A stretch of 64,000 nt of DNA from Maledivibacter halophilus (GCF_900167445.1 NZ_FUZT01000009.1:62001-126000); one strand, 5' to 3'. Positions 17,688 through 27,348 are shown, counted from the first letter of the stretch. Made by a program: numbers and translations. Notes: a model not told the origin generated them from the letters alone.

Positions 17688-19781
17688 ATGTTAGAGTACT
17701 CTCTTTATCAATCAGGAATTCATTGTGCAGATATAATATTTAAAGATGATTGTATAGAGCATATAAAAAAGGATGTTTTTAGCAATAAATGGCTGGAAAA
17801 GACTATATTAAAAAGTAAAGACATAACAAAATATGAAGAAATATATAAAATAAATCTTAAGGATTTGAATAGTAAACTTGATGAATTTAATAAAATTTTT
17901 AATATTGAAAAATTTCAAGTAGAGACTCCATGGGGAGCATTATATCAGAAATCTGAAATAAATAATAATATTTGGTGTGAAAGAAATAAAAAGTTCCCAT
18001 TAGATATAGTTTTAGTGGAAAATGAGGTTGTGGGATTTATAGTAACCACTAGAGAAGTTTGTAATGTTTTAGTGAAAAAAGGTTATGAGGATTATACGCC
18101 TTTAAAATTGTGGAAAGAAAAGGAGGTATCTAATCCTCAATATGCAGTGGAATTTAAAGGTACATTTATGGTTCCTATGAGGGACGGTGTTAAATTAGCC
18201 ACTGATGTTTGGCTTCCCCGAAATATAAATAAAAAGATTCCCACTATTTTTGTGAGAACCCCCTATGGTAAAAAGCTGTTTTCTCAGGCTCATTTTAAAT
18301 ATGTACAAAGAGGATATGCGGTAGTTATTCAAGATACAAGGGGGCGGGAAGATTCAGAAGGTAAATGGATACCTATGCACTTTGAAATTGAAGATGGCGA
18401 TGATAGTATTAATTGGATTGTTAGCAATGATTGGTCGGATAAAAAAGTAGGAATGATAGGTGCTTCCTATGGAGGATATGTTCAATGGGCATCAGCAGCC
18501 AGTGGAAACAAACATTTAAAAGCCCTTGTAAGTATAGTTACTGCAGGAGGACCCTTTATTGATATGCCTAGAAAGGGTGGTACATTGGCTTCTGGTATGC
18601 TGGCTTGGGCCTTTGCAATGGCAGAAAAGAGATTTAAACCAGAAAATATGATTAGAGATGATTGGGATGAAATATTAAAAATAAGACCCTTAAAGGATAT
18701 AACAAAAAAAGCCTTAAATACTGATGTATCATTTTGGAATTATTGGCTAAAGCATGATGAATACGATGAATTTTGGAGTAAGTCAAATTGGTTTAAACAT
18801 AAAAATAAAATAAAAGTTCCGGCAATGGTGGTTTCCGGTTGGTTCGATGATAATGGAATGGGAACTACAGAGGCTTTGGATATAGTTAAAGAATATGAAA
18901 AGGGAAATAAGAAAGTATTTTTAGGTCCATGGATGCATAGTGCCAATACTACAAGGGATATTCATGGAGTAGGCTTTGGGAACAATGCCGTAAGATACGA
19001 TTTGGATTACTATTATCTTGCCTGGTTTGATAAACATTTGAAAAATATCGACAATGGAATAGAAAAGGAAAAGGAAGTAGAATATTATACCCTAGGAGAT
19101 AATAGGTGGAGAGAAGCTGAAAACTGGCTTCCAAAGGAAGTTAAACTTAAAAATCTATATCTAAGCAGCAGTGGAAATGCCAATAAATCAGATATAGATG
19201 GTAAGCTTATTTTTGAGAAGGTTCAAGCTGAGAATCATGATACTTATGTTTATGATCCAGAAAATCCAGCGCCACATTTAATAGACCTATCAGAAAATGA
19301 AGTAGGGGTTCCAGATAATTATATTAATGTAGAAAAAAGGTCAGATGTACTAGTTTATAGCACTGATAAGCTTAAAGAAGATATTACTATTGCAGGAGAT
19401 ATTCATGTTGAATTTTTTGCATCAAGTTCAGCAAGGGATACAGACTGGATTGTACGACTAACAGATGTGGATGAAGATGGAAATTCAATTAAACTTGTAG
19501 ATGGAGTTTTAAGAGCTAAATTTAGAAATAGTTTTGATAAAATCGAATTATTAAAACCAAATAGAATAGAAAAATATATAATTAGAACTTCTAAAATTGG
19601 TAATACCTTTAGAAAAGGGCATAAAATACGGTTAACTATAACATCCAGTGCAGATAATTTTATATTTCCAAATTCAAATACGGGAAATGATTCATCAACT
19701 GATACTGAAGTTGTTAAGGCAACACAGAAGATATATCATGGTGGCAAGTATACATCACTAATCAAATTACCGGTATTGTAA
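17688..19781 (+). CDS. CocE/NonD family hydrolase (X-Pro dipeptidyl-peptidase S15-like) with N-terminal extension
   Basis: The 697-residue protein has a CocE/NonD alpha/beta-hydrolase core from about residue 160 (FMVPMRDGVKLATDVWLPR) with nucleophile Ser260 in GASYGG, acid/His elements near SGWFDDNG and GPWMHS, and a C-terminal jelly-roll domain (IAGDIHVEFFASSSARDTDW) as in S15 peptidases and cocaine esterase. The first 150 residues are extra and resemble nothing I know. No signal peptide is seen, so it acts in the cytoplasm. It lies 25 bp after the DUF819 gene and probably completes the peptide-use operon. Confidence 0.85.
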   Translation: MLEYSLYQSGIHCADIIFKDDCIEHIKKDVFSNKWLEKTILKSKDITKYEEIYKINLKDLNSKLDEFNKIFNIEKFQVETPWGALYQKSEINNNIWCERNKKFPLDIVLVENEVVGFIVTTREVCNVLVKKGYEDYTPLKLWKEKEVSNPQYAVEFKGTFMVPMRDGVKLATDVWLPRNINKKIPTIFVRTPYGKKLFSQAHFKYVQRGYAVVIQDTRGREDSEGKWIPMHFEIEDGDDSINWIVSNDWSDKKVGMIGASYGGYVQWASAASGNKHLKALVSIVTAGGPFIDMPRKGGTLASGMLAWAFAMAEKRFKPENMIRDDWDEILKIRPLKDITKKALNTDVSFWNYWLKHDEYDEFWSKSNWFKHKNKIKVPAMVVSGWFDDNGMGTTEALDIVKEYEKGNKKVFLGPWMHSANTTRDIHGVGFGNNAVRYDLDYYYLAWFDKHLKNIDNGIEKEKEVEYYTLGDNRWREAENWLPKEVKLKNLYLSSSGNANKSDIDGKLIFEKVQAENHDTYVYDPENPAPHLIDLSENEVGVPDNYINVEKRSDVLVYSTDKLKEDITIAGDIHVEFFASSSARDTDWIVRLTDVDEDGNSIKLVDGVLRAKFRNSFDKIELLKPNRIEKYIIRTSKIGNTFRKGHKIRLTITSSADNFIFPNSNTGNDSSTDTEVVKATQKIYHGGKYTSLIKLPVL

Positions 19782-19840
19782 ATTAACTCGTTGCTTTAGT
19801 CCCCACAGGGGGAGTCTTAATATTTCTTTTTCGCTTATGC

Positions 19841-19881
19841 ATAGATATACGCCAATAAAACTTTTAAGGGCGTATATCTAT
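19841..19881. repeat. perfect hairpin related to the 16.3-kb palindrome
   Basis: ATAGATATACGCC pairs perfectly with GGCGTATATCTAT (13 bp). The loop AATAAAACTTTTAA and the following text AGTTAATTTATACATCATAAAA echo the arm of the palindrome at 16319. It lies in the 408-bp gap between the CocE gene and the Xre-cupin regulator, which holds no gene. Confidence 0.55.
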
Positions 19882-20050
19882 ATGTAGTGAAACAAATTGA
19901 AAAGTTAATTTATACATCATAAAAGAATCTTTTAAAAACTATGAATAAGATTTTGATTAATTATTGTTGGATTGAACGTTCTTTTTATTAAAAAATATTG
20001 TAAGTTGTGATAAAATATTAATAGTCAATGGTATATAAATCTTAATTTTA

Positions 20051-20118
20051 CATCCTTTGGAAATTTAAAATCTCTTGCATAATATATGGTAGATTTCTAG
20101 AGATTTTAAAAATGGATG
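20051..20118. repeat. inverted repeat in the promoter region of the Xre-cupin regulator
   Basis: TTTAAAATCTC (20064-20074) pairs perfectly with GAGATTTTAAA (20100-20110), extended by CATCC/GGATG outside. Just downstream, GTGAGGAAATTGCATATAG (20142-20160) is the terminal word of the MITE-like family seen at 11.2, 25.6 and 34.9 kb. It could be a regulator site or a degraded mobile element. Confidence 0.45.
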
Positions 20119-20189
20119 TAGTAGGTAGTTTTTTATGATAGGTGAGGAAATTGCATATAGTAAAAATCCTTAATAGAAGGAGGGCGTAA

Positions 20190-20744
20190 ATGATTGGAAG
20201 TAAAATCCGAAAAATAAGACAAGAAAAAGGACTTACCTTGAATCAAGTTGCTAATATAACGAATTTCACTGCCAGCTATTTATCTCAGATAGAGAGAAAT
20301 ATGACAGAACCTTCAATTTCTTCTCTAAGGAAAATAGCACAAGCCTTTAATGTACCAATATATTTTTTCTTAAGTGATGAGGACGAGGAAGAAAAATTTT
20401 TTATAAAGACTAAAGATAGAAAAATAATGAAACTTCCTAAAAGTAATATTTTCTATGAATTTTTAACTCCTATGCCAAATGAAATGGATTGGCAAATGAA
20501 GTTTGTATCTGGTTATTTTGAAATAAAGCCAAAAAAATCTGCCAGCAAAGATTTTTTTATACACAAGACCGATGAAGCAATAATAATATTAGAAGGAACA
20601 ATGGAATTGATTTTAGGTGAAAAGCACTATTTTATGGAAAAGGGAGATTCTGTATATATCAAAGAGAATATTCCCCATAAAATGATTAATAATGGAAATA
20701 GTACAGTTAAAGGAATATTTATAATATCTCCTCCCGTATTTTAA
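20190..20744 (+). CDS. Xre-type regulator with cupin sensor domain
   Basis: The 184-residue protein has an N-terminal helix-turn-helix (residues 6-60: IRKIRQEKGLTLNQVANIT, SYLSQIERNMTEPSISSLRKIA) and a C-terminal cupin (about 115-180: HKTDEAIIILEGTMELILGEK, GDSVYIKENIPHKMIN). Such PuuR/SutR-like proteins are usually local repressors that bind a small metabolite in the cupin. Its position just after the peptide-use operon, in the same direction, suggests it controls that operon, perhaps through the palindromes at 16.3 and 19.8 kb. RBS AGAAGGAGGGCG. A terminator follows. Confidence 0.88.
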   Translation: MIGSKIRKIRQEKGLTLNQVANITNFTASYLSQIERNMTEPSISSLRKIAQAFNVPIYFFLSDEDEEEKFFIKTKDRKIMKLPKSNIFYEFLTPMPNEMDWQMKFVSGYFEIKPKKSASKDFFIHKTDEAIIILEGTMELILGEKHYFMEKGDSVYIKENIPHKMINNGNSTVKGIFIISPPVF

Positions 20745-20758
20745 GTTTAGGGAAAAGT

Positions 20759-20792
20759 GAGCTGTCTCAGAAGATGAGGAAGCTCTTTTTAA
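20759..20792 (+). terminator. Rho-independent terminator after the Xre-cupin gene
   Basis: GAGCT..CTCA pairs with TGAG..AGCTC and is followed by TTTTTAATTTTTT. Confidence 0.75.
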
Positions 20793-20825
20793 TTTTTTGG
20801 AGCATTTTTTCTATGCTTTGGAGTA

Positions 20826-20853
20826 GAAAATGATAATCATTATCAAGTATAAT
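20826..20853 (+). promoter_or_regulatory. Fur box and promoter of ABC exporter pair 1
   Basis: TGATAATCATTATCA (20831-20845) is a perfect 7-1-7 Fur/PerR-family box, directly before the -10 TATAAT at 20848-20853. Iron-replete repression of the following ABC genes is expected. Confidence 0.85.
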
Positions 20854-20903
20854 AACATAAGTGACAATTATAAAGCTTATGCTTATTAGCGAGGAGGATT
20901 AAA

Positions 20904-22646
20904 ATGAAGGAAAGATCAAATTTAAAATTTCTTCTGGAGGTATCTGGTAAAGAAAAAATCAAATTATACATTTCTGCTGTATTTAGTGTTATAAGCTCAG
21001 TGTTTTCTATAGCACCCTATATTTTAATGTATTATATAATTCTGGAGCTGTTTAAACCATCGGTAAATTATGAAGCAGTTAAATCAATGGCAGTAATTGT
21101 AGGAATAATTGTAGTGGCTAGAATGGCAATATTCTTAGCTTCAGGAGTATTTTCTCATATTGCGGCCTTTACAATACTTTACGAGCTTAGGATGAAGGCG
21201 GCTAAACATATGGCAAAACTAAATATGGGTTTTTTTAAAGGACATACCATTGGAGAGATTAAGAAAACCATAAATGAAGATATAGAAAAATTAGAAAATT
21301 TTATAGCCCATCAAATCCCAGATTTGGCTTCAGCGGCGGCAACTCCTGTTATAGTTATTGCTTATCTTTTTTATTTGGACTGGAAACTTGCATTGGTTTT
21401 GTTTATTCCAATTATTTTAGGCTTTATGTCACAAATGGCAATGTTCAAAGGGATGAAAGAAAGGATGGAGCATTATCATCATCTCCTTCAAAAGCTTAAT
21501 TCCACCATTATACAATATATAAATGGAATGAATGTAATGAAGGCCTTTAATCTTTCTGCAAAATCCTTTAAAAATTATAAGGATTGTACAGAGGAATATT
21601 CAGATTATTGGGAAGAAATAACTAGAACAATGGTTCCCTTTTATAGTGTATTTTTGATTCTTATTGATTCGGGACTTTTATTTATAATTCCCATTGGAGG
21701 GATTATGTTTTTAAATGGAAGTATAGATGTTTCTACTTATATACTATTCTTAATTTTAAGTGCCACCTTCCTTAATTCATTTAAACAATTATTAGAATTT
21801 GGAGAAAGCTTTTCTCTTCTTTTAGAAGGAGCTGGAAATGTTAGGGATATTATAGAACAAATGCCCCAGAAAGAAGGGAATGAAGAAATAAATGAAAAAA
21901 TTAAAGGGGAGATAGAATTTAATAATATTACCTTTAAATATGACAAGGAGGAAGTTATAAAAAATCTATCATTAACTGTAGGAGCAGGTAATATAGTGGC
22001 CCTTGTTGGACCATCGGGCTCGGGGAAAACCACCTTGGGGCAATTGGTAGGAAGATTTTGGGATGTTGATAAAGGCAATATTAAAATTGATGGTATAGAT
22101 ATAAGAGACTTCAAAATGAACAGTTTGATGGATAATGTATCCTTTGTATTTCAGGAGGTTTTCATGCTCCATGATACCATAGGGAAAAATATTAGAATGG
22201 GATCAGATAAGGAAATGGAGGAAATTATTGAGGCTGCAAAAAAAGCCCAGATACATGATTTTATAATGGGCTTGCCTAAGGGATATGATACCCTTCTTGG
22301 GGAAAATGGAATAAAGCTCAGCGGAGGGGAAAAGCAGAGGATATCCATTGCAAGGGCCATATTAAAGGATAGTCCCATTGTAATTCTAGATGAAGTAACT
22401 TCCTACTCCGATGTAGAAAACGAATCAAAAATACAAGAGGCACTTAGAACTCTATTAAAGGGTAAAACTGCCCTTATTATAGCCCATAGATTATATACCA
22501 TAAAAAATGCAGATAAAATTGTTGTGCTTAAGGAAGGGGAAATTCTAGAACAGGGAACCCATGATTTCCTTATGAGGAAAAAGGGGCTATATAGACATCT
22601 TTGGGATATGTATGATTATGATTTGACTATGGAAAGGGGTGCATAA
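20904..22646 (+). CDS. ABC transporter half (permease-ATPase fusion), iron-regulated, pair 1 subunit A
   Basis: The 580-residue protein has six predicted membrane helices (residues 1-320) and an ATPase domain with Walker A GPSGSGKTTLG, signature LSGGEKQRISIARA, Walker B IVILDEVTSYSD and H-loop IAHRL. In Walker B the usual DEAT is DEVT and the D-loop is SYSD, a mild departure. With the next gene it forms a heterodimer like YbtP/YbtQ or IrtA/IrtB, exporter-fold proteins that can import iron-siderophore complexes. The upstream Fur box supports an iron role, though drug export cannot be excluded. RBS GAGGAGG. Confidence 0.88.
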   Translation: MKERSNLKFLLEVSGKEKIKLYISAVFSVISSVFSIAPYILMYYIILELFKPSVNYEAVKSMAVIVGIIVVARMAIFLASGVFSHIAAFTILYELRMKAAKHMAKLNMGFFKGHTIGEIKKTINEDIEKLENFIAHQIPDLASAAATPVIVIAYLFYLDWKLALVLFIPIILGFMSQMAMFKGMKERMEHYHHLLQKLNSTIIQYINGMNVMKAFNLSAKSFKNYKDCTEEYSDYWEEITRTMVPFYSVFLILIDSGLLFIIPIGGIMFLNGSIDVSTYILFLILSATFLNSFKQLLEFGESFSLLLEGAGNVRDIIEQMPQKEGNEEINEKIKGEIEFNNITFKYDKEEVIKNLSLTVGAGNIVALVGPSGSGKTTLGQLVGRFWDVDKGNIKIDGIDIRDFKMNSLMDNVSFVFQEVFMLHDTIGKNIRMGSDKEMEEIIEAAKKAQIHDFIMGLPKGYDTLLGENGIKLSGGEKQRISIARAILKDSPIVILDEVTSYSDVENESKIQEALRTLLKGKTALIIAHRLYTIKNADKIVVLKEGEILEQGTHDFLMRKKGLYRHLWDMYDYDLTMERGA

Positions 22647-22647
22647 T

Positions 22648-24372
22648 ATGTTTTCAAATATAAGAGAATTATTAGGAGATGAAAGAAAAACCCTTCGAAA
22701 GCCCTTGATTTTATTAGCTCTAGATACTATATTTCATATGTTTTCCTATGCTATGCTGTATTTTGTTTTATTAGATTTGCTTGATAATGATTTGAGCATC
22801 TCAAAGATAAAAACCTATACAATAATTATGATAGTGGCCCTTATTATCAGAGCGTTAGTAAATTCAAAGGGGTATATGGGGATACAAATTAAAGGAGCTA
22901 GGGCTATTCAAAAAATGCGTATTTCATTAGGTGACCATATTAGAAATATAAATTTAGGATACTTTAATAAAAATAGTATAGGAAATTTATCTAATATAAT
23001 GACAAATGATCTTCAAGACTTTGAACAAACGCTGACTCATAGTACCAGCGATTTAATAAAAACGGTTTTTCTGAGCCTATACCTTCTTGCAATAACCTTT
23101 GCAATTGATGTGCAGCTGGGGACTATTCAGGTTTTAGTAGTAATAATTGCATTTCCTATAATCTATTATGGGGGAAATAAGGTTACTAAAATAGGTAAAC
23201 ATAAAAAGGAAGTTATGAATCGGGTTATTTCAAGGTTGGTTGAATATTTAAGGGGAATGCAGGTGTTTAAGGCTCATAATCTGGCTGGAGAAAAGTTTGA
23301 GAGATTAGAAAAATCCTTTAAAGATTTAAAAAAGGAGAGCATAAGAACTGAAATTTCTATTGTGCCCTATGTATTATTATTTCAAATTATTGTAGATTTG
23401 AGCTTTCCCATATTATTACTTACTGCCGTAACAAAATTTGGCACTGGTACAATAGGAAAAAAAGAGCTTTTGACCTTTATTATAATAAATATAGCCCTTA
23501 CAAATGTACTTAGGGGATTTGCAGCCCAATATGGAAAGCTTCGTTATTTAAAACTAGCATCTGAAAAGCTTATTAGTACTTACAACGAGAAGGAAATGAG
23601 CTATAAATATGAAGATGTAAATTTTGATAATTATGATATTGAATTTGAGGATGTAAGTTTTGAATATGAAGAGGGTGAAAATGTTATTAACAGCTTAAGC
23701 TTTAAGGCTAAGGAGGGAACCATGACTGCCCTTATTGGTCCTTCGGGGTCTGGTAAAACTACCGTTACAAGTCTTATAGCCAGATTCTGGGACATAGATA
23801 AGGGGAAAATAAAAATTGGGGGAAGGGATATAAGGAATATAAATCCCGATTCACTATTAAAACATGTAAGCATGGTTTTTCAGGATGTATATCTTTTAAA
23901 TGATACAATATACAATAATATAAAGCTTGGGAATCCAAATGCCAGCAGGAAAGAAGTAATAAGAGCTGCTGAGATTGCCAACTGTCATGAATTTATAGAA
24001 AAGCTTGAAAAGGGGTACGATACAATTGTAAGTGAAGGGGGTTCCACTTTATCGGGGGGAGAAAAGCAAAGAATATCCATAGCAAGGGCTATACTTAAGG
24101 ATGCTCCTATAGTATTATTGGATGAAGCTACTGCTTCCCTTGATGCAGACAATGAATTGGAAATTAGAAAATCAATTAAGGAACTTACAACAGATAAAAC
24201 TGTAATAGTAATAGCCCATAGATTAAATACTATTAAGGATGCAGATCAGATTATTGTTTTAAATGAAGGAAAGGCCGAGGAAAAGGGAAATCACATGCAA
24301 TTAATAAAGAATAGGAGGAGGTATTATAATATGTATAATGAAATGGAAAGGGCCAAAAGGTGGGCAATTTAA
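22648..24372 (+). CDS. ABC transporter half, pair 1 subunit B
   Basis: The 574-residue protein has six membrane segments and an ATPase domain (GPSGSGKTTVTSL, TLSGGEKQRISIARA, IVLLDEATASLD, VIAHRLN). I use the ATG with AAAGGGGTG 8 bases upstream, one base after the previous stop; a GTG three codons earlier overlaps that gene. Its canonical motifs complement the slightly degenerate partner, as in many heterodimeric exporters. A 17-bp inverted repeat follows the gene. Confidence 0.88.
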   Translation: MFSNIRELLGDERKTLRKPLILLALDTIFHMFSYAMLYFVLLDLLDNDLSISKIKTYTIIMIVALIIRALVNSKGYMGIQIKGARAIQKMRISLGDHIRNINLGYFNKNSIGNLSNIMTNDLQDFEQTLTHSTSDLIKTVFLSLYLLAITFAIDVQLGTIQVLVVIIAFPIIYYGGNKVTKIGKHKKEVMNRVISRLVEYLRGMQVFKAHNLAGEKFERLEKSFKDLKKESIRTEISIVPYVLLFQIIVDLSFPILLLTAVTKFGTGTIGKKELLTFIIINIALTNVLRGFAAQYGKLRYLKLASEKLISTYNEKEMSYKYEDVNFDNYDIEFEDVSFEYEEGENVINSLSFKAKEGTMTALIGPSGSGKTTVTSLIARFWDIDKGKIKIGGRDIRNINPDSLLKHVSMVFQDVYLLNDTIYNNIKLGNPNASRKEVIRAAEIANCHEFIEKLEKGYDTIVSEGGSTLSGGEKQRISIARAILKDAPIVLLDEATASLDADNELEIRKSIKELTTDKTVIVIAHRLNTIKDADQIIVLNEGKAEEKGNHMQLIKNRRRYYNMYNEMERAKRWAI

Positions 24373-24403
24373 TTTGACATATTATAATCCCTTTTATATA
24401 ATA

Positions 24404-24453
24404 ACAATGAAATGATAACCGATATCAATAATTAATGGTTATCATTTCATTGT
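24404..24453. promoter_or_regulatory. 17-bp perfect inverted repeat built of Fur-like half sites
   Basis: ACAATGAAATGATAACC (24404-24420) is perfectly inverted at 24437-24453. The loop contains GATATCAATAATTAAT. ATGATAACCGATATCA and ATTAATGGTTATCAT read as overlapping Fur-like words. There is no T tract, so it looks less like a terminator than a double operator or cruciform before the AraC gene. Confidence 0.55.
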
Positions 24454-24617
24454 TTGAAATTATAACTTAGAGTATATAAAAATGAAGGAGTTTTGTGATG
24501 TGCACCAATAAAGCTAATAGGAGAATATTCTTGTAATATTTCTAAGAAATACTATATAAATTCCAAGGCTTTTAGTTTTGAAGCAAAATAGATATTCTAA
24601 AGGAAGGTATAACAAGA

Positions 24618-25589
24618 ATGCGGAATATAATGAGTGATTCATTCTATTTAAACAAGATGGCTGTATTATCAAATTACACCGAAGATTATTTTACGTATAA
24701 GCTTTTGCCTGAATACGGAGAAGGAACATTTACTATCTTTAAAATAATACCGGGATTTTATTTATCATTTAATAATTTTGTTATGAAAAATAAGATAATT
24801 AATTGTGATAAGAAATACGAATTGTTTTCACAAACCCGTATGAAAATTGATTATTGCTTAAAGGGTAAAGTGCTAGCTTATAATAGAAAAGGGAAGGTGT
24901 GCGTTTCCAATAAAGGAAAGACTTCATATTATACTGGTGTTGAAAATCTTTATACAGTAGAGCATTTTGATAAACAATATGAGAGTATTACACTATATGG
25001 ATACATTAATGAAATTGCAAATGTTTTTGAAGAAATATTTAAAGTGAAGAAAAAAAGTTTTTTCGATTTTTGTAAGTTGGTTAATGAAGAAAAGGAATTT
25101 ATAGTTATTAAAAGAGATACTACAGCTATACGTCTTGTTAATGAGATAAAGGAAGGTCTTAAGAATAAAGAAAATGAGAATACTAGACTTAGAGCTATTG
25201 AATTACTATTATATGAACTTAAAAATTTTAAAGGAAATAAGAGACGGAAAGAAGTCTATTATAGTAGGTCTACAATTGACAAGATTATAGATATTGAAAG
25301 GTATATAATTAATAATTTGGATCAAAAAATTACCATAAACAAACTTAGTAGCAAATTTGATATTTCTGTAGACATATTAAAGAAATGCTTTAAGCAGGTG
25401 TTTTCTACTAGTGTATATGCATATGTTAAAAAATCTAGAATGGAAAAGGGAAAAGAACTACTAAAAAATAGCGATAAGCTTATTACGGAAATAGCATTGA
25501 TTTGTGGATATAACAACCATCATAGTTTTAGTAAAGCATTTAAGGGGCACTATAAAATTACACCAAGAGAAATGAGGAAATCAGGTTAG
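24618..25589 (+). CDS. AraC-family regulator (PchR/YbtA-like)
   Basis: The 323-residue protein ends in two helix-turn-helix motifs (about residues 220-320: ITINKLSSKFDISVDILKKCFKQVF, ITEIALICGYNNHHSFSKAFKGHYKITPREMR). The N-terminal 200 residues resemble the ligand domain of PchR/YbtA-type regulators that sense ferric siderophores. It lies between two Fur-boxed ABC exporter pairs, which fits activation of siderophore-linked transport. RBS AAAGGAAGG. Confidence 0.85.
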   Translation: MRNIMSDSFYLNKMAVLSNYTEDYFTYKLLPEYGEGTFTIFKIIPGFYLSFNNFVMKNKIINCDKKYELFSQTRMKIDYCLKGKVLAYNRKGKVCVSNKGKTSYYTGVENLYTVEHFDKQYESITLYGYINEIANVFEEIFKVKKKSFFDFCKLVNEEKEFIVIKRDTTAIRLVNEIKEGLKNKENENTRLRAIELLLYELKNFKGNKRRKEVYYSRSTIDKIIDIERYIINNLDQKITINKLSSKFDISVDILKKCFKQVFSTSVYAYVKKSRMEKGKELLKNSDKLITEIALICGYNNHHSFSKAFKGHYKITPREMRKSG

Positions 25590-25602
25590 GCTTTCATATT
25601 TA

Positions 25603-25727
25603 ATTAAGAAACTTGCATAATTAACATTATTAATTTTAAAATACAATATGCGGATAGCTCTCTTGGCTCTCTCCACTACATTTTGTATTTTAAAATTCTT
25701 CACATGTATTATGCAATTTCCTCAATT
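25603..25727. repeat. palindromic MITE-like element, copy 2
   Basis: The element begins AATTAAGAAACTTGCATAAT and ends GTATTATGCAATTTCCTCAATT. The ends are inverted, and the internal arms TAATTTTAAAATACAATATG and CATTTTGTATTTTAAAATTC are also inverted, so the whole can fold into one long hairpin. It is about 90% identical to the copy near 34.9 kb in the same orientation. It may be inserted in a terminator: GGCTTTCATAT before it and ATATGAAGGCTTTTTTT after it form complementary halves. The remaining part of this 334-bp gene-free stretch holds the Fur box at 25845. Confidence 0.75.
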
Positions 25728-25844
25728 ATATGAAGGCTTTTTTTATTTTTAAAATAAAATTTTAAAATCTTTATTTAAAACTCTTTTTGGAACCCTTTTA
25801 CCCTTTTTGCGAAAGAAGCTAGTTGTTTTTTATGTTAAACTTAT

Positions 25845-25865
25845 TGATAATGATAACCATTATTG
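25845..25865 (+). promoter_or_regulatory. Fur box before the MATE-ABC operon
   Basis: TGATAATGATAACCATTATTG matches the GATAATGATAATCATTATC consensus with few differences, about 60 bp before the MATE start. Confidence 0.75.
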
Positions 25866-25923
25866 AAATTCATCCCTATGGTATATAGAAGTAAGAAATA
25901 TTTAGAAATGGAGGGTTAAAACT

Positions 25924-27303
25924 ATGAATGATAGTAGAAAAGATTTATTGGAAATGAGCATGGGAAAACTCTTTATGAAGCTTGCTGTACCTGGCATGAT
26001 AGGTATGCTGGCAGTAGGGTTATATAATATGGTTGATGCTATATTTGTTGGGCAGCTTGTAGGAGCTGCTGGAGTTGGAGCTATAACAATGGGATATAAT
26101 ATTGTTTTAGTAAATCAAGCAATTCTTACATTGTTTGCCACTGGAGCAATGTCACTTTTATCAAGGGCTATGGGTGAAAAGGATCAAAAAACAATTGATA
26201 AGCTATTTGGCAATGTGCTTATAGGCGTAAGTGTTTTATCGGTAATTCTTACAGCCATAGTATTAAGTGGCGCAACTAATATTCTTAAATTTCTTGGATC
26301 AAAGGGAGAAATATTGGTCTTAGGTGAAAGATATATAAAAATCATTGCATTAGGCTTCATATTTGGTGGGGTGGGACCTGCCCTTAATATGTTAATTCGT
26401 GGTGAAGGTAATATGAAATCTGCTATGAAGATTGTATTTGCAGGTATGATAATAAATATAATTCTAGACCCAATTTTTATTAGTGTATTTGACATGGGTA
26501 TAGAAGGTGCGGCAATAGCTACTGTCATTAGCCAATTAATATATTTGTTAGGGGATATAATATATTTCAAATCAGGTAAAAGTGTTATTAAGCTAACAAA
26601 AAGAAGCTTTAAACTATCCCTTGATATTATGCCGCGAATATTGTCAGTTGGTTTTTCAGGTATGCTTATGCAAGTAATGTCTGCTGTTCAATTGGCTATT
26701 TTACTGAGATTAATGTCTTCCTATGGAGGCAACAATAGTATTATTATTCTAAGCTGTGCTCAGAGAATACTGATGTTCGCTTTTATACCTATGTGGGGAA
26801 TCGGGCAAGGATTACAGCCTATATTAGGAGCCAATTATGGTGCAAAGCAATTTGATCGTGTTAAAAGAGCATTTTTATCCTTTACAAAGATAGCAATAGG
26901 AATATCAGGTGGATTATGGATTTCTTTCATGCTGTTTCCTAAATTTATATTAAGTTGGTTTATAACAGATCCTATATTGGTTCAATTTGGAGTAAATAAT
27001 TTCAAGATATATTTATGTGTATTTGTGCTGTATGGGTTTATGATAACATCTATTACACTCTTCCAAGCTCTTGGTAAAGCAGGTAAGGCTGCAATAGTAG
27101 TTATGGGAAGACAAATATTATTTTTTATTCCAATAGCTTTAATTTTACCAAGGTTTATAGGTGAATTAGGTGTATGGTTAGCGCTACCTCTTGGAGATTT
27201 GTTGGTAATTATACTTTCTTCTATTTTCGTTATAGGAGAGTTTTCAGCTTTAAATAATAAAAGTAAAAGTTATATAAATGGTAAGTTGAAAGAAGAATTT
27301 TAA
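25924..27303 (+). CDS. MATE-family efflux transporter, iron-regulated
   Basis: The 459-residue protein has 12 predicted membrane helices and MATE signatures (MVDAIFVGQLVGAAGVGAIT, GEGNMKSAMKI, GIGQGLQPILGANYGA). MATE carriers export cationic compounds using Na+ or H+ gradients. It leads an apparent operon with an ABC exporter pair (45-bp gap) behind a Fur box, so it could export a siderophore or detoxify under low iron. RBS ATGGAGGG. Confidence 0.9.
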   Translation: MNDSRKDLLEMSMGKLFMKLAVPGMIGMLAVGLYNMVDAIFVGQLVGAAGVGAITMGYNIVLVNQAILTLFATGAMSLLSRAMGEKDQKTIDKLFGNVLIGVSVLSVILTAIVLSGATNILKFLGSKGEILVLGERYIKIIALGFIFGGVGPALNMLIRGEGNMKSAMKIVFAGMIINIILDPIFISVFDMGIEGAAIATVISQLIYLLGDIIYFKSGKSVIKLTKRSFKLSLDIMPRILSVGFSGMLMQVMSAVQLAILLRLMSSYGGNNSIIILSCAQRILMFAFIPMWGIGQGLQPILGANYGAKQFDRVKRAFLSFTKIAIGISGGLWISFMLFPKFILSWFITDPILVQFGVNNFKIYLCVFVLYGFMITSITLFQALGKAGKAAIVVMGRQILFFIPIALILPRFIGELGVWLALPLGDLLVIILSSIFVIGEFSALNNKSKSYINGKLKEEF

Positions 27304-27348
27304 AAGCATAGTAAAGTTTTGTTATGCTAATTCAAGGAAGGTGAAAAA

